Of a stretch of DNA of 64,000 nucleotides, positions 23,961 through 38,050 are shown piece by piece (position 1 is the stretch's first letter; each line of letters starts with the position of its first letter). The stretch lies in NCBI RefSeq assembly GCF_048771995.1, contig NC_133027.1, forward strand, positions 103,290,501 to 103,354,500. Reading direction: 5' to 3'. The notes below the pieces were generated by a model. That model saw nothing but the letters and a program-made list of their open reading frames with translations. It ran no database searches and had not been told where the DNA came from. The position numbers and the translations under genes are program-made. This DNA comes from Taeniopygia guttata. Its lineage: Eukaryota > Chordata > Aves > Passeriformes > Estrildidae.

Positions 23961-26149
23961 GATCCAGTAAATGAATTTCTGAGCTTGCTAGTTATTTGGA
24001 TGGAGAGTCCCCGACGGCAATTTATAGACTGTGTAATTGTGACTAACGATCACTGGGTGGCTGGGATTTTCTGAAGGCTTTCAGGTATTGCCCGGCAAGC
24101 TGCCTTAACGAGAGTGGAACATGAGGATGACAGCGGGGACAGCCAGCAAAAATATTCCATGTCCATGGAGCCTATCCCACTGCATGGGTAACATACCAAA
24201 ATGGCTCATGAGACACCGAGCATCTCCAATGATAGCTGCCCAGCCAGTGCTGTGAACAAACTGAACAAAGCTGTGGATCACAATCACAGAATAATTTCTA
24301 CCCCTGAGCCAACACCTTTAAAGGTGTCCTCAGAGCACACACTGAAGCACCAGCTCAGATCTCCTGAGTGGAATGGCCATCAGATGAAACACCAACACGT
24401 TAACAGCACAAGGATTGCTGCACATCGATCTTGCCAAAGCCACAAAAATGCAAACACTGCACAGTGGTGCAGTTTCTGCTCCAGCACTGTTCCAATGTAG
24501 CCCTAAATAAGAAAAAGCCTTTATTATTAGCTCTACTGCTCAGCAAGGCTAACTACCTCATCCTGTCAATTCAGCTGCATTGCTTCCCACACAGAGTTTT
24601 TCATTTATTGGACGCTGCATTGTGCCACACACACTTGAGGTGCACTTGGAGAGCAAGCATGCACAGTGATTCTGTAAGCAACTCAGAAGAGAGCATGTGT
24701 AACAAAGCACATAATCTCTTGATAGTCACTTTAATATAAAGGTTGGGAGGCAGCTCAAGGAATAGTTTGATCATTACTAAATAATAATCTGGTCTGCTGA
24801 TTCTGCTATAGAACTGGAAACTTCTGGCAAGAAGGGAGTAACAAACATCTCCAAGGTCATCTTGACAGGAGTGGCCTCCCACAACTTAAGCCACATTGTC
24901 TTTGAAATTATGACCAAGGGAATATGCATATGCTTTTTAAAAGCAAGCATTAAACTCACTAACACAATGGTTAAATAGAAAACATTACCATAAATCATTC
25001 TCTCTCATTTGGAAGCAGAATGTACTTCATATCAAGTGCAATTTCTCTTTTTAACAGATTTATCTTAATGCTTTTAGTATTTTACTTGTACAGCTACTTG
25101 TACCATCTGTAGCCAGCATTTCATTCACTGCTTTTCAGTCAATGCTTGGAGTTCCCTCAGAGAGACACATAAATCCTGGACTGCACTAGTCATGCCTACT
25201 CAGCAAGAATAACACACACTCAGGGGCTAAAGCACTGCCCCAAGGCAGCAAGCTTGGTGTAAACTCTGAAAAGATTCCCTAGGCATTGCTTTCCATGTGA
25301 TTGTTTCAGTCCCTTTCACAATATTATAGAGGGCAAGTCCTAAAGGAATTTATACTAGCCAAATGGTTTTATTTTGTACATGAATATCCCTGAAAAAAAA
25401 AAAATCAGAGAGAACTGAAATATGGGATATGTAAGGGAAAGTACACATGATTCTGTAAAAACACTTAATATTCTGAGTGCCTTTTTGGGCAGCTAAATAT
25501 CACCTGAGAAAATTGTTAATGTTTTACAGCTCCCAAGGGAATAGTGTGGAACATATTCCTGCATGACATAGACGCATGGCTCACCTGGAAGCCCTGACTC
25601 ATTGCTTGGGTACACTGTTCTGTACATCAGATGTGTGTAAGACATGATTTTTCCACTGTGCATTATGCAACTTCTTCTGTAATAAAAATTGAGTGAGGAA
25701 ACTACAAGAAGCTCTCAGTTCCAAATGAGCTTATTCCATTTTATTGGTGCTGGCAAACTTTTCTGCAGAGTGGCATATAGATGGGCTGCTGGTCCTGCCT
25801 GATTCAGGGCATTCAAATGGAGTGTGCATATTGTGATCCCACTACTGCAAAGGCTACTTTAGGGTTTTGAAATGCTGTGAACAATTATGAAGGGTAATCT
25901 CTTACTGGTATTGCAATTGTACTGCCATGGCAAGTATTCATATAGAGGTGAAAAGACACGACCATAAAAAATATCTCCATACATGAAATAAAGAAGTCAT
26001 CATACTAGTCAGAAGAAAACTTTCAAATTTCCACCTTGCTTATTCCCAAAGGAAGTGGAGAAGGAAATGAATTTTTTCCAGTTATTATATCTGAATCAAA
26101 AAAGCTCCATAGGAGCAGGGACCCTGAAGAACATAGTTCTGAGTAACCA
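23961..26149. other. Intergenic, nothing recognised
   Basis: AT-rich sequence to the right of the CpG-rich block. No gene or repeat was recognised. Confidence 0.45.
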
Positions 26150-26517
26150 GCTGGTTCAGCCTGGAAAAGAGGAGACTGAGGAGAGACCCATTGTGGGCTC
26201 CAACATCCTCATGAGGGGAAGTCGAGGAGCAGGCATCAATCTCTCCACTCTCCTGACCAGTGAGAGGACTCAAGAAAATATGTCAGGGGAGGTTTAGGTT
26301 GGGAATCAGGACAAAGCTCTTCACCCAGAGGGTGGCTGGGCACTGGGACAGGCTCCCCAGAAAAATGGTCATGGCACCAAGCCTGACAGAGTTCAAGAAA
26401 CCTTTAGGCAAATCTCTCAGACACATGGTGTGACTCTTGGGGTGTCCTGTGCAGGTCCAGGGATTGGACTGGATGATCCTGGTGGGTCCCTTCCAGCTCA
26501 GGGTATTCAGTGATCTG
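26150..26517 (+). mobile_element. CR1 LINE 3' fragment
   Basis: Plus orientation. It contains GGTTCAGCCTGGAAAAGAGG, then TTCACCCAGAGGGTGGCTGG, and ends GATGATCCTGGTGGGTCCC plus a short tail, all CR1 3'-region blocks in the right order. Confidence 0.9.
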
Positions 26518-29500
26518 TGCCAAACTGGTCAGTTCAGGAGATCAGCGGCAGCACCACGGCCGCCCACCAGTGCCCAGGAGTTCAGCTATTACTGAAGCAT
26601 GTTAACAAGCCAGCTGAGATATTTATGCAGCTATCAAATGACAGATGATCTGTCCAGTTTGTGTATATGAATGTTGGATGCTGAATGCGGGTGAAGGGGT
26701 TCATAACACAATATGTCCAGTAGCAAGCACGACCTCCTAATTCAAGGCATTCCCCAGCCTTTACTTCTGTCTCTCTGCCACAGCAATCTCCCCTCTTTCA
26801 ACTGTGCCATATCTGTTCCTTGCCAAATCATTCCAAACAGGATTAGGCAACTGTTGCTCAAGAAAGGCTCTTTTTTTCACACAAGATTTCTTTTCAACCA
26901 TCTATGGTTCTATGACCAAGTTTATTACACAGCCTAGAAACATTGTGCTGCCAACAGAGGGAGAACAGCAATATGGGAGAAGGGTGGGAGAGAGAGGTTA
27001 AAACCTGCTTTAGCCGGTGTTGCCACCTGGAAAATTGCATGTGCACCTACTCTCTCATGCAAAGGATTGAAATTCTAGGCTAGGTAGTTTTCAGAGACAA
27101 AGTTCATTTTTCCCTCTGGATGGCTGAAGTCTCTGTCCTTTCCCTTTCTCTCTCTCCACTCTGAGTAGGAGCAGAGCATCTTGGTTGAAACCCTGGCAGA
27201 AAGGCATTCCCTGATTCCCAAATACCACTGAGCTGAGGGTGGAGAGGAGCAGGTTTCACCCTGGTGTTTCTCACAAGATTAAAACCAAAACTTCTCACTC
27301 TTTGACTGCACCAGTAATAAACCACAAGTAAGCGTACTGTGGTATGCTTACCTTAAAGCCTCGGTGGCCTTTCAAGGGAGCAAAAACATTTGAGTGAGAA
27401 CTGAAGTGGGTTAAGCAGAGGTTTGTCCCTTTCTGTCAGTTCTGGTAATCGATGGGCAGAGGAGCAGAGCGACATCCATGCAGTCAAAACTGTGGCTGCT
27501 GCATTTACCAGAAGCTATTTCTCAGTGCTCTTACTCAGCTGGAATGTACCCACAGGAACACCCCTACTGAAATCAGTTTGTAAACTAGCTGTCATCCACA
27601 CCCATTTTAAAACTCCTTTGTACTGCCAAGATGGCATAAAGGTGGGGTATAGGGAAAAAAAGCAGGAGTGATGTTTAATTTTATTAGTTAAGTTGGTGGG
27701 ACCACTGTTTTGAGACCAGTAAGGCAAATCATCCAAGCACTTAACAACATACACAGCTGTTTGCAATTTCCCCCAAGATTTTGAGAAAAACTAGACTGCA
27801 ATGGCAGCTTCACAGCCTGAATATGGATCTGTGCATGCAAAACTCTTTTGCCCTCACTGGGAATATCAACACACAATTAAATTAAAATATTTAAATTTGC
27901 TAACTTCAGTGCTGTAATAGTCATGCAAATCTTTTTTTTTTGCAATCGAAGAAAGTCCACTTTCATGCCAAATATATATTAATTAAACTTGCCTCATACA
28001 ATTCCCTGAGTGGACTGAAGGTGGAAAAGAAACAGAATTAAACTCTGGAGAATAACCTCAGAGAACTAACCCTGGGTTGCTAATTGAATGACATCAGAAA
28101 GCAGCCATCAGCCGTGTTCTGCCAATTTCCTGGACGCTGGAGAGCTTTGTCAAGAGTTGCATTAAATGATCTGTCATCAACTGAATATTAATCTCTCAGT
28201 ATTTTATTACTCAGACCTAAACAGGGCCTTCTGGAGGGCATGAATTATTGGCAATGGAAGGCAGCAATTACAAAGTGAGGTATAGTGTAGAAAACATGAC
28301 GAGTGAGTCTAAATGGTGTCTGGGGACTGTTTAATATTTTGCTGGCAAACATTGCATGCAATAAAACCATTTGAGAGAGAAGAGATATAATGCAGGAATC
28401 CAGCCTCTAAACAACAAAAAGGAACCCCAAAGCAGAAAATTACTTTATTTTTAAGGCATAACCCTCCAGGCTCTGCTGCTGTAACAGAGCAGTAGGTTCT
28501 GCCAATACCTTATGGATGTGCTGAGTTTCTTGAATGTGCTGCAGGTCTGGACACATTTTTAAACATGTTGCAAGTTCTATAAATGAGATGCCATATTCCA
28601 TGGCCTGCCTTTTGGGTGCCATGTGGCTGATGAGAGCCTCACTGAACCCAGTGGTGGAGGGAATCCAAGCAAAAGCATATGTAATTTGCACTATTTGTGC
28701 ATAACATGAATCTGTTGTAGCTAAGAAAATATTTCAGCGCAGAGAAAACAAAATCCCAGTGAATTATTACAGTTGAGATATCACAACATGAGCTGAGCAT
28801 GAACAGACACTATGTATTCTTAAGGGATGGTAAGGAAAAATTAATCAAAGCACACTCATACAGGGGAATCAGCTGTCTCAGGAGGTGCATATGGCCGATA
28901 AAAAGATAAGAGGCTTTGGAAATCATCACTGAATTATTAGGAAGCCTCAGTCCATGAAACACAGAACCAGCCTGCCCAGATTACACGATACAGCTTGATG
29001 TTCCCACAGCCATCATTATTGCATGAGAAAGCATGAGTAAAAGCAGAGGAGTTTTGTTCAGGTGTATCAGGGCATGGAAAGACCAGGAAAGTACTGAAGC
29101 ATTTCCCTGAATTACTACTACTCAGTGCAACAGACCCCTTGCCTTGAAGAACTTGTATTGCTAGGTAAAATGGGCAGATGGTGCTGGGAAGAGATATATC
29201 TAACCTGATAAATGGCAAACAGAAAAGTACCTTGCAAAGCACGATGGACCTAAATGAAGAACATTTGTATATTAAATAGGAGTTGAAAATGCATAGCATA
29301 GAAGAAAAAAACAGTATTGTTAAGGAAATTGAATATTCCTGAGCACAAAAAATAAAGACTCTGCATATCGACTTGGGATAAATTTTTGCTTTCTTACTCA
29401 CTGCTATTTTTAATTTACATTCAGTAACTGAATCCCTGCTCTTGAAATGTTACAGTTTCATATAAAACACTGTTTCGGTATAAAACAAGCAGCAGATGTG

Positions 29501-31682
29501 CAATGAGATTTTTATATAAGAAACATTGTATTGATAAATAGTATATTATTAAAACATTGATAAATATTTTATTGTATTGATAAATATTATATTATAAATA
29601 TTTATATAATAAATAGTTTATGTAATAAATATTTATTAATAATTAACAAATAATAATTTATTAATGCAAAAGTTTAATATCCTTGTGTTACAATTTGTGA
29701 TAGTATATACCTCAAATTTTTGAGAGCAAACCAGGAAAATGACAGCTAAGAGTCTCTGCATATGCATCTGATATCAGATATTGAGATAAAAGTGAAATTT
29801 AAAACACATAATCTGGTTCTTCTTTTGAATGTATACACCTGGTACTTAAAAAGTAAAATAATTTAATTTTCCTGAACATTATAAAATGTATAACTTGGTA
29901 TCAAAGTAATTATCTATAAATGTATGTTGTTTTGTGAATTTGTAGTTGGAGGTGTACAGAAGAAAATAATAATTTTGCAAATAATGATGCAAAACCAATT
30001 AATGGAAACTGTGGGAATAATTTTTCATGTGAATTAAGTGGAATATTTGGAGCTTTGCAAAATATTAATCAAAATTATATAAAAAGCTGATATTCTAATA
30101 ATTTAGAGTGAAAATGTTTTATTACACCGTCTCTTTACACAACGATAAAAATACAGGTGTGTTTGCATGTGAGTATCATTCAGCATTTCTCATAAAAAGC
30201 CTGACTGATTATGTAACTTTATTTTACAACCCTCAACCTCCCATATCCCCATTTATGCTCCTCTACTTGAACTGTGTCCACAGGAAGATCCTGTTCTTGC
30301 TGCAAGCTGCTCTGCTTGGGCCGACTTCACCGACTTTGATCTGAAACTGCAGATGGAAGAAGGGTGGAAGTACCAGCAGGACAAAGGTTCACACACACAG
30401 GAAGGCTCCCTCAACATTTTATTCACCTGGAAAACAGGACCTAATACCTAAGTTGTGGTCAGTAATTTCCTCACCTGTGTGATTAAAAAGACTCTTTCAA
30501 ATTTGATAGCTCTTGGCTATTAATCAAGTCCTTTAAGAGAGCTGATGAATCACCCAGCCCTAGAAAGGGACAAGCAAGGGTGCTTAACCTCTCAGTGCAC
30601 TCACAGAATAGGTCCTGAGTCCATGCTGGAACTCAGCAAACAAATGGGATGACCAGAATTTACAAGGGAAATTTCTAGCTTATGTACTATTGTCATTTAC
30701 TGTAAGAAATGAAAGAAAAAAAAATATTCATCTCTAGAGATTATTTACCTCGCACCCAGTTGTGCACTTGGAAATTACTGTACCCTAAAACAGCTCTGAT
30801 AAGCAAAGATGAAACTCAAATAGCTAAAAGGGAACTAAAAGAGCTCTTGCTTAGTATCAAATCCTGTTTTAAAACTTTCTGCTCTTAAAGACATCCTGTT
30901 TATATATTTAATCAATGAACTGGATGTAAGACAAACAAAAATGGGCTGCAATCTTCTGTGAAATGCATATTTGCAGAGATGGAGTAACTCAGCTTTTAAA
31001 GTAAACAGCTAAACAGCCTGGGAAATTCCCAAAATTCCTAGTAGATTTTGTTTCTGTTTCTCTGTGAACAGTGTTCTAATTTTTTTTTTTTTTCTCTGGG
31101 AACATATAATGGTTCAATGGTAGGCATTTAGAAAACTCCCTTTTTTAATGCTCTTTCCTTGCATGGATCTAATCAAAGAATTCGATTTAGTAAGAGACTC
31201 TGCCTCTGACAAAACCTTACATCTGACCTCCTGTGAAAATGAGTTTCTGGATAAAGAAATCTTAAGGGATTGCTTTGTTTGTTTTAAGATCTGCTTTCTT
31301 TTAAAGTTCAATTGCAAGCCTTCTCCAAAGAGAATAAAGACATGGGGACAGGAGGAAATATTTTGGATCACCAGCGTACTCAATTCATCCCACAGGAAAT
31401 ACATGACATTTATCCCAAAACTAAATGGGTTGCACACACACAGAGCAACCCACAAAATTGCTTGTATGCATCTTTTCTGCTGCAAGGCTTTCTGATGTCT
31501 TTCTTCTGACAGGTAGAAACTTCTTCACACGTATATATCAAAACCAAGTACAAGTTATAACTATTTATTCTTCTACTAACACTGCTACTTCTCTGTGACA
31601 GCCCTTACATGATATTTACTCTGATGTTATTACATAGATAATGATACCACCACTTTTAAGACTTTGCATCTGAGGTCTGAAA
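26518..31682. other. Intergenic, AT-rich, no gene recognised
   Basis: About 5 kb without credible exons. It contains an AT-rich low-complexity island at about 29,520-29,665. A 154-codon minus-strand open frame (28,937-29,401) has no family resemblance and no splice or promoter context. Confidence 0.45.
29520..29665. repeat. AT-rich low-complexity island
   Basis: Repeated TTGATAAATA and TATATAATAAATA motifs, almost wholly A and T. Confidence 0.8.
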
Positions 31683-32550
31683 AAAAAAAAAGATTCTTTA
31701 TTTCCCTAACCCTCCCAGCAGCCCTTCTCTGTATCTGTACTAGTTTTGGTTCACCTTTCTTTATCATGGTTGAGCAGAAATGTATATAGTATTTCAGATG
31801 AGGTCTGGCCAGGCTCTCACATAATTACATTGATATATCTCTCTTTAAGAACACAGATACACAAATAAAGATATAACCCCACCCCTATGCATCTGTGTGC
31901 CTATTTTTCCTCCTTTTTGCTCCACTGCATTGGTGCCTCAGCACCAGTTGCTAATATGCTTTTGCTCGTTCCTTCCATTAGCATTTCCAGCCCAAGAGTC
32001 TCCACCTTGTGACACACATTCTTGTGAATTGTTCTTTGAGCGTGTTCTTCAAGTTGTGGTACCATGGCAGGATGCTAGATAATCTCATCTATGTTCCCTT
32101 GTCCCCCGAAGGCTGGAGCAGGTGATCTTTTAGGGTCCCTTCCAAGACGGGCTGTCCCGTGACTCTATGATTCTATGAATAATGGCATTTCTATTCCCTT
32201 CTGCAAGGTCATGCAGTCTCTTTTGCAGGATATTTCAATCTTCTTCTGTAGTAACGGTCCCTTTGTACCTGAAGTGTTTACCAAAGATACTAAACAAGAA
32301 GAGGTCTGTAATCAATCCTCGAGAGCCTCCACTTATAAACAATTTCTTAGCCTAATAGCTCACTTTTCAAAAATAACTTTTGCCATTTTCCTTCAGCTAA
32401 TTCTACTTTTTCAATAGCTAGTCCTATTTATCAATTCTTGCATAACTTCTTCAACTTGTATCTTATATGGCACTGCATCAAATATTGAAGCAGTGTCTTG
32501 TTGCTTATTCCTTATTGTCAACTATTTACCTGAGACAGATAATAAATTAG
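31683..32550 (-). mobile_element. Ancient CR1-type LINE fragment, interrupted
   Basis: 31,700-31,830 follows the reverse complement of an old CR1 type: CTCTGTATCTGTACTAGTTT, then GTATTTCAGATGAGGTCTGG. 32,180-32,550 has weaker matches to the next part of the same element. A younger CR1 end in the opposite orientation (32,105-32,178) sits between the two. Divergence is high and the edges are approximate. Confidence 0.5.
32105..32178 (+). mobile_element. Short CR1 3' end inserted in older CR1
   Basis: GGCTGGAGCAGGTGATCTTT, then CCCTTCCAAGACGGGCTG, then TGACTCTATGATTCTATGAA. This is a CR1 3' tail of about 74 bp. Confidence 0.85.
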
Positions 32551-35500
32551 TACCAAGATTCAGTCTATAATGGGAAGACAAATTTTAATAATCTGCTTAT
32601 CCCAAGAGAGACTACTTACAACCCTTGCTTAGAATTTCAAGAGCTTTGATATTTTAATAATTTAGAATAATAAAAACATGACAATAAGTTCATGATGTGA
32701 CAGTTAAAGGACAAAGCTTTTCCACCTGACTGGAGATGTACCCACACTGTGTTCCAGGGGAATGGTCTGGGTAGACTTAACTGAACTGCAGCCAGATGGG
32801 TGTAGCAAGCTCTACCTGCAGTCTGTAGAACTTTCTAAACACATACAATAAAGGCTCTCCTACTGCAAATTTAAAGCAAACACACATTTTACAGATGTCA
32901 TTTTCTCTTTGGCTCCATGAAGAAGCTGCTTCAGGATGAGATAAGCTGTGACACTGGAGCATGGTAGCCATTCAGTACTGACTCCATGAATCAATGTTTT
33001 TATTCTACACCAAGACCTTCGTGGTTTAGTTTTTCCACTTCTAACACTTCTAAAGAGAACAGTAATGATTCCTTTACAGCAGACCAAACTCATAATTAGC
33101 AGGAAACAGCTTATTTGCAAAAGCTATGCCAGCTATTTTCACAATACATTTGATGTCATGATTTGAAAATTCTGCAGTGAGAAAAGATTCCTACACTACC
33201 ATTACAGTTTTTTTCCATAGGAGCTATGTAGGAAAAAAATACCTGAAAGAATGCCAGCAATGGAGCATGCAATCGCAGGGATGATTGTTACTATGCTTTC
33301 TTTACTAAGAAGTACCCACTTCCAGGGAGCCTGTAGCTATTCTTGAGTTAAATATTACCTAAGTGAGTAAGCAAAGTACTGCATGTCCTCTGAGGCAGCT
33401 GTAGGACCGTTTCTACTTCCAGTGAAATCAACGTAAATCCCACATTTCTGCAAAGAATGAATCCAAATTCTTTCACTCCCTTATGGATGTGTGCCCACAC
33501 CACATGCTGTATGTACATGTAACATGTTTCTCCAATGACCACTTGACAGTAACCCAGGGTTTACAAACAGAAAATTCCTACCCTCCTATAAAGAGAATAA
33601 CATTTAGTCTTTGTGATAGAAAATAAACACCCCACTTCTCCTGCTAATCAGACATGCTTCCTTCCTGTAACAGGAATTATATCAGTGCACTGATGGGAAG
33701 AAGAGAAAAGGGATTTTTTTTAATGGTTGTTTTATCTATCACTTTCACTGGGACAGAAATTCAAGACTGATTCACAGATGGAAACCCCAAATGCCATGCA
33801 GCAAAGCATTCATCTATGGACAGGAAACAGTATGGGTTTGATAGGCTACAGTAAAGGTTATGCCACCCTTAAGTACTTTTTAAAAGACTGCACAGACACC
33901 TTCCTTAATACTTGGGGGACAAAACAAGGCACACAGCAAAGCTTTTAATCATATACAGGGTATACAAGTGAAGTGCAATTTCTATATAGCCCTACAGATC
34001 AGCCTTGATCCTCTAATACTGATTCCATTAAGGGATGTTTCACCAAGGTATGTAGAAACAGAAAGAAGAAGGGAAAAAAAAAGTGGCATTTGAAATAATG
34101 AGACTACAAAGGCTAGTGCAAGTACCAAATGCAGATGAGATCAGGAGGCACTGCAGAAGGAGCACTAATTACAGTAACTGGTACCAGGGCAAAGAACACA
34201 AAGTCTGTAGAACAGACTGGTTTAAATTAAGTTTTTTTAAAAGGTGTACTGTCAGTGAGATTGGATGAGTACACAAAAGCGCTTATAAATGTTCACAGGC
34301 ATGAATGTAAAATATCAGTGGGAAGGAGCAAAACTTTCTAATAAGCTGTCTTGAGGTATAACAATTGATCTCTGTTATATGAAAAGTAATGGGAAGCTTG
34401 ACTTCGTCTTTCTGTTGATTTTTTTTTTAACTTTGGAGGCTAAAATTAACTTTTTAAAATATAATAATTTTCAATCTGACCCAACTAAACCCAAAAGAAA
34501 TCAATAGATAAATAGCTGAATTGGACCCAGTCTGTTCCTCAAATAAAGTCTTTTGTCTGTAAGTTTGCAGCAAGCACTTTTCTTCTTCATTAGACTCACA
34601 GAAAATGCAAAAAAAAAAAAAATCTACACTAGATCTAGACAAACTGTAATCTTCACTGTGAACCTAAGAGGCAAAATCCAGCTTTGTTAGCAACTCTCAT
34701 CTACATGACACATCCACAAATAAGACTGCAGCTCGCAGTGCACCTCACATGAACCATGATCTGCATATAGAAAAGATCTTCCCTATTTACCTGCATCTGA
34801 AAATCACGTGGATGTGATACAGGCCACATTTTTGTGGGGAACGAGTCAAACCAACTGGAAGCTTTTTGAAGCTACAGTACATCAAGTGGAATTTTAGCCA
34901 TATATAGATGTGAAACCCTTTTTTTTTGATGGTGTAACACTGCTGCAAAATGAGAGGTTTGGATCTGAAAAAGAATTTTCTGTTGCTTCCTTAACAAATG
35001 GGCTTTTTCCTTTCTGTTCTCCTTTCTGGTTCCCTATTCATGTAAAAATTATCCCAGGCTCCAGAGCATACTTTCTGTTCTGAAGGTTCCTGTAAATCAA
35101 TATCCTTACGAACAGCTCAAGCAAAAAGTGTAATTGCTGCATGCGTAGGGACACATAAGCCTGTGCTTTAACAGCTCATGGTCCTTGTTGACTCATGATT
35201 CAGCTATCACATTAGTTCTATAAATATATCAGAATGTTGGACTTAAGTGGCTTGGGATACTAATTTTGCTCACTTTTACTTGAGGCTCCCAGCTGCCTTT
35301 GAGCATTAGTCACACAATATACTGACTGCTGAAGTGCCTTAGTGCCTCATATCGTATAGAAGAAGGATGCAAAAGGCCCTTTGGAAATATTCCTGGGAAA
35401 AAAAGTGATGCAAGAGATGGAGAAAAAAGCAACCCATGCCCTGCTGTTACTAATGGACATGATGCACAAGAAGAGCTGGAGTTACCCTGAGGTTGTGGGA

Positions 35501-37424
35501 AAAAAAGTGGGTACGGTGAGGGCTCCCACAGGACTCCCAGCCCTTCCAAGGAACAGCAACATATTTTTGGACTTGGGTTGTTTTCTCCATCACACAACAT
35601 CACTGAGGATTCTGCTGCCTCCCCCTGTACACTCTGCATAGACATTATACAATTAATAAAGCAATGAACTCCAGTGCAGACACCACGGATTAAAACTTTA
35701 ACTGCAGAACAAGAACAGTGCTTACTGATGGGAAATCTACAACAGAACTTGGATATAACACCAAATGATAAGCTGGAATCAGTATCTAGACAGATATTTA
35801 GAAAAGTAAATATGCAAGGAGGAGGATTTTACACAGGGAACTAGAATTCTGCTTCTGGAAGAGAGCATCTGTGGAACAAAAGTATTTAGAAGGATTCTGC
35901 TGGGATGGACTGACTTGGATTACCTGATTTTTCCTCCCATTTTTGAGGGTCCACAGGGCTCCATATGTGAGACCAGCTTTGTACAGTCCTGACCTCAATT
36001 AGATACTTTCCAGTCAGCAGCACATACCTAGTTAAGAGCTATGAAACATCCCCTCTCTCCCTTCATCCTAAATTGTAACAGATTTTCCCAGAGTGAATGT
36101 TGTTCATTTCCACTATGCTCCTTTTCCATTACATCTCCATTCTGCCCAAATTACACAGTGGCATCCAGTGCCTGAGGCAATGTGGGTGTGTGGATGAATA
36201 TTCATAAGATAACTTCCATTCATAAGGGTGACACAGAGAATGGTTTCAAGGACATTTTCCAAAATCTTGAACTGTACTGAGACTTTTGTTTTTCTAGGGA
36301 GGGACTGCAGCAGATTCTCTCTGTGGGATGACTCAGTTCTTATGGGACCATAAGGGACTTTGAAAACAGCATTTAGGCGGCAGATGCAAATCTTGGAAAT
36401 TCTCTTGGGAACAACCTAATAATTTAAAGAAGCCAACAGCTCATCTGGAATTTCTAGCCTAAGACAATGGTACAAGAGGACCCTTTAGAAGGCAGAGCTG
36501 ACTACATGGTTTCCCAGATTCTGTCTTGGCACTGATCAGCAGTGCACCATTCTACTAAAGAAACTAAAAAAAAAAAAAAAAGTTTTAAAAAAATTTAAAT
36601 GTTGATATTTCAGATCATATTCTGCTGATAAAATCCGTGATCCTGGCAAGGGGAGAAATTGATCCCATGAGTTTAACTGAAAAAAAATCCAAATGCTGAA
36701 GTGAGAAAGTTGGCAAGGGGAGGAGATTTTTATTATCCAAAGGTGCTCTTTGACTGTGAAATACTGTGAGAAAAAGACTCTTTGCTGGATCCCAAGCTAC
36801 AGCATCCACATTTCAAGAGGTTGACACTATTAGGAATCTTCAGAGAAAGTAAACAAATTTTTCTGTGTATTTCTCAATAACATTGCAATCATACTTCCTT
36901 TTTGTAACTAAAAAGAAAAAGAAAGCAGAATGTTTTTCTTTCAAGCAATTATCAAACACCTTCAGTGTGGACATAGAACAAAATACTTAGCAAAACTCAG
37001 TCCACAGCCATAATCTTCCAGAGGCAATAAGCAAGACGAAGGAAGGATGAAGATACTTGTTCATTTCCAGTGAGTGCATTAAAAGAGTAAATTTTAAAAT
37101 CTGCTTTTTAAAACAATGTTTAAAACCATCAAACTTTGTTTGTTTTTCTTCCACACAGAACAGACAATCATCATCAGAAGCTGACCAAGCCGTATTTTAG
37201 GATATAAAACACTCCAAGGACTAATGCCAGCAAGGCTGATGATTTGGAGTATTAAAGACTAAGAAAACTCTTTTGTTACACACACTTCTAAAGAGGAACC
37301 AATGACGAGGTGATAAGTAAATAATAGAACAACTAACAGGAAGATTAACACTAGACTTTGGGATTGACCAGCAAATGGAAAGCAGAGATGCTATAAAGAC
37401 ACTGATTATTGAAGAAGGTGGAGA
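32551..37424. other. Intergenic, nothing recognised
   Basis: About 4.9 kb of AT-rich unique-looking sequence up to the predicted BATF3 3' end. No gene, RNA gene or clear repeat was recognised. Confidence 0.45.
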
Positions 37425-37864
37425 ACATTATAGAGATGAGACATCACTTTTATTAACCAAACCTGTTTAGAGAGATAAAACCCAGCAGCCAGATCATGAC
37501 ATGCATAGGTGACAAGTGACAAAGGGGTACTGGCAGTGGATGTGTGGGAGAAAGACATCCCAGTCTGAGGTCGGTACTTTTCCCCTCCATCACTCCATAG
37601 TGGGCTGCACGGCACTTTGACATTTCCACAGGCAAAACCATGGCTTGAAGAGTCTACCAAGTTAGAAGCTGCTGTTCAAATTGTCTTTTTTTCCATACTG
37701 GTGTTTTCCTGAGATTCAGAAGACTGTAACATTTCAATGTGGAGTAGAGCTGTGTGGTTGAGTCCAGCCCTCTTCCACAGAAGAACTGCACACTAGGCAG
37801 TTCTTCGAACCTCCTGTTAATGGCACTTTCACACTTCACATTGAGAGGTGATTAAGGAGAGCAC
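37425..37864 (-). other. BATF3: BATF3 3' UTR
   Basis: About 430 bp after the stop to an AATAAA on the minus strand (37454-37449), close to the short UTR of mammalian BATF3. The cleavage position near 37,425-37,435 is inferred. Confidence 0.6.
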
Positions 37865-38050
37865 TCATCTTGGTAGGCAGCTGGCAAGTGCATCAGGCCT
37901 TGGTATGGTCACAAAGTTCATGGTGCAGTGCAATAGTGGACAGATCTTTTCATGATCCTTCAACACTTCACTCAAGTGTTTCATTTCATCTGTTAGCTTT
38001 CCGATTTCTCTTTTCAGGGAGGTATTTTCTTGCTCAAGAGACTCATATTC
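37865..38050 (-). CDS. BATF3: BATF3 exon 3, zipper and tail (residues 62-122 and stop)
   Basis: Acceptor CCTTCCAG, then EYESLEQENTSLKREIGKLT and the conserved C-terminus. The stop TGA is at 37867-37865. Confidence 0.97.
   Translation of the reverse strand, partial: EYESLEQENTSLKREIGKLTDEMKHLSEVLKDHEKICPLLHCTMNFVTIPRPDALASCLPR

Noticed and set aside
28937-29401. 154-codon minus-strand open frame
   Set aside because: No family resemblance and no regulatory or splice context; AT-rich chance frame.
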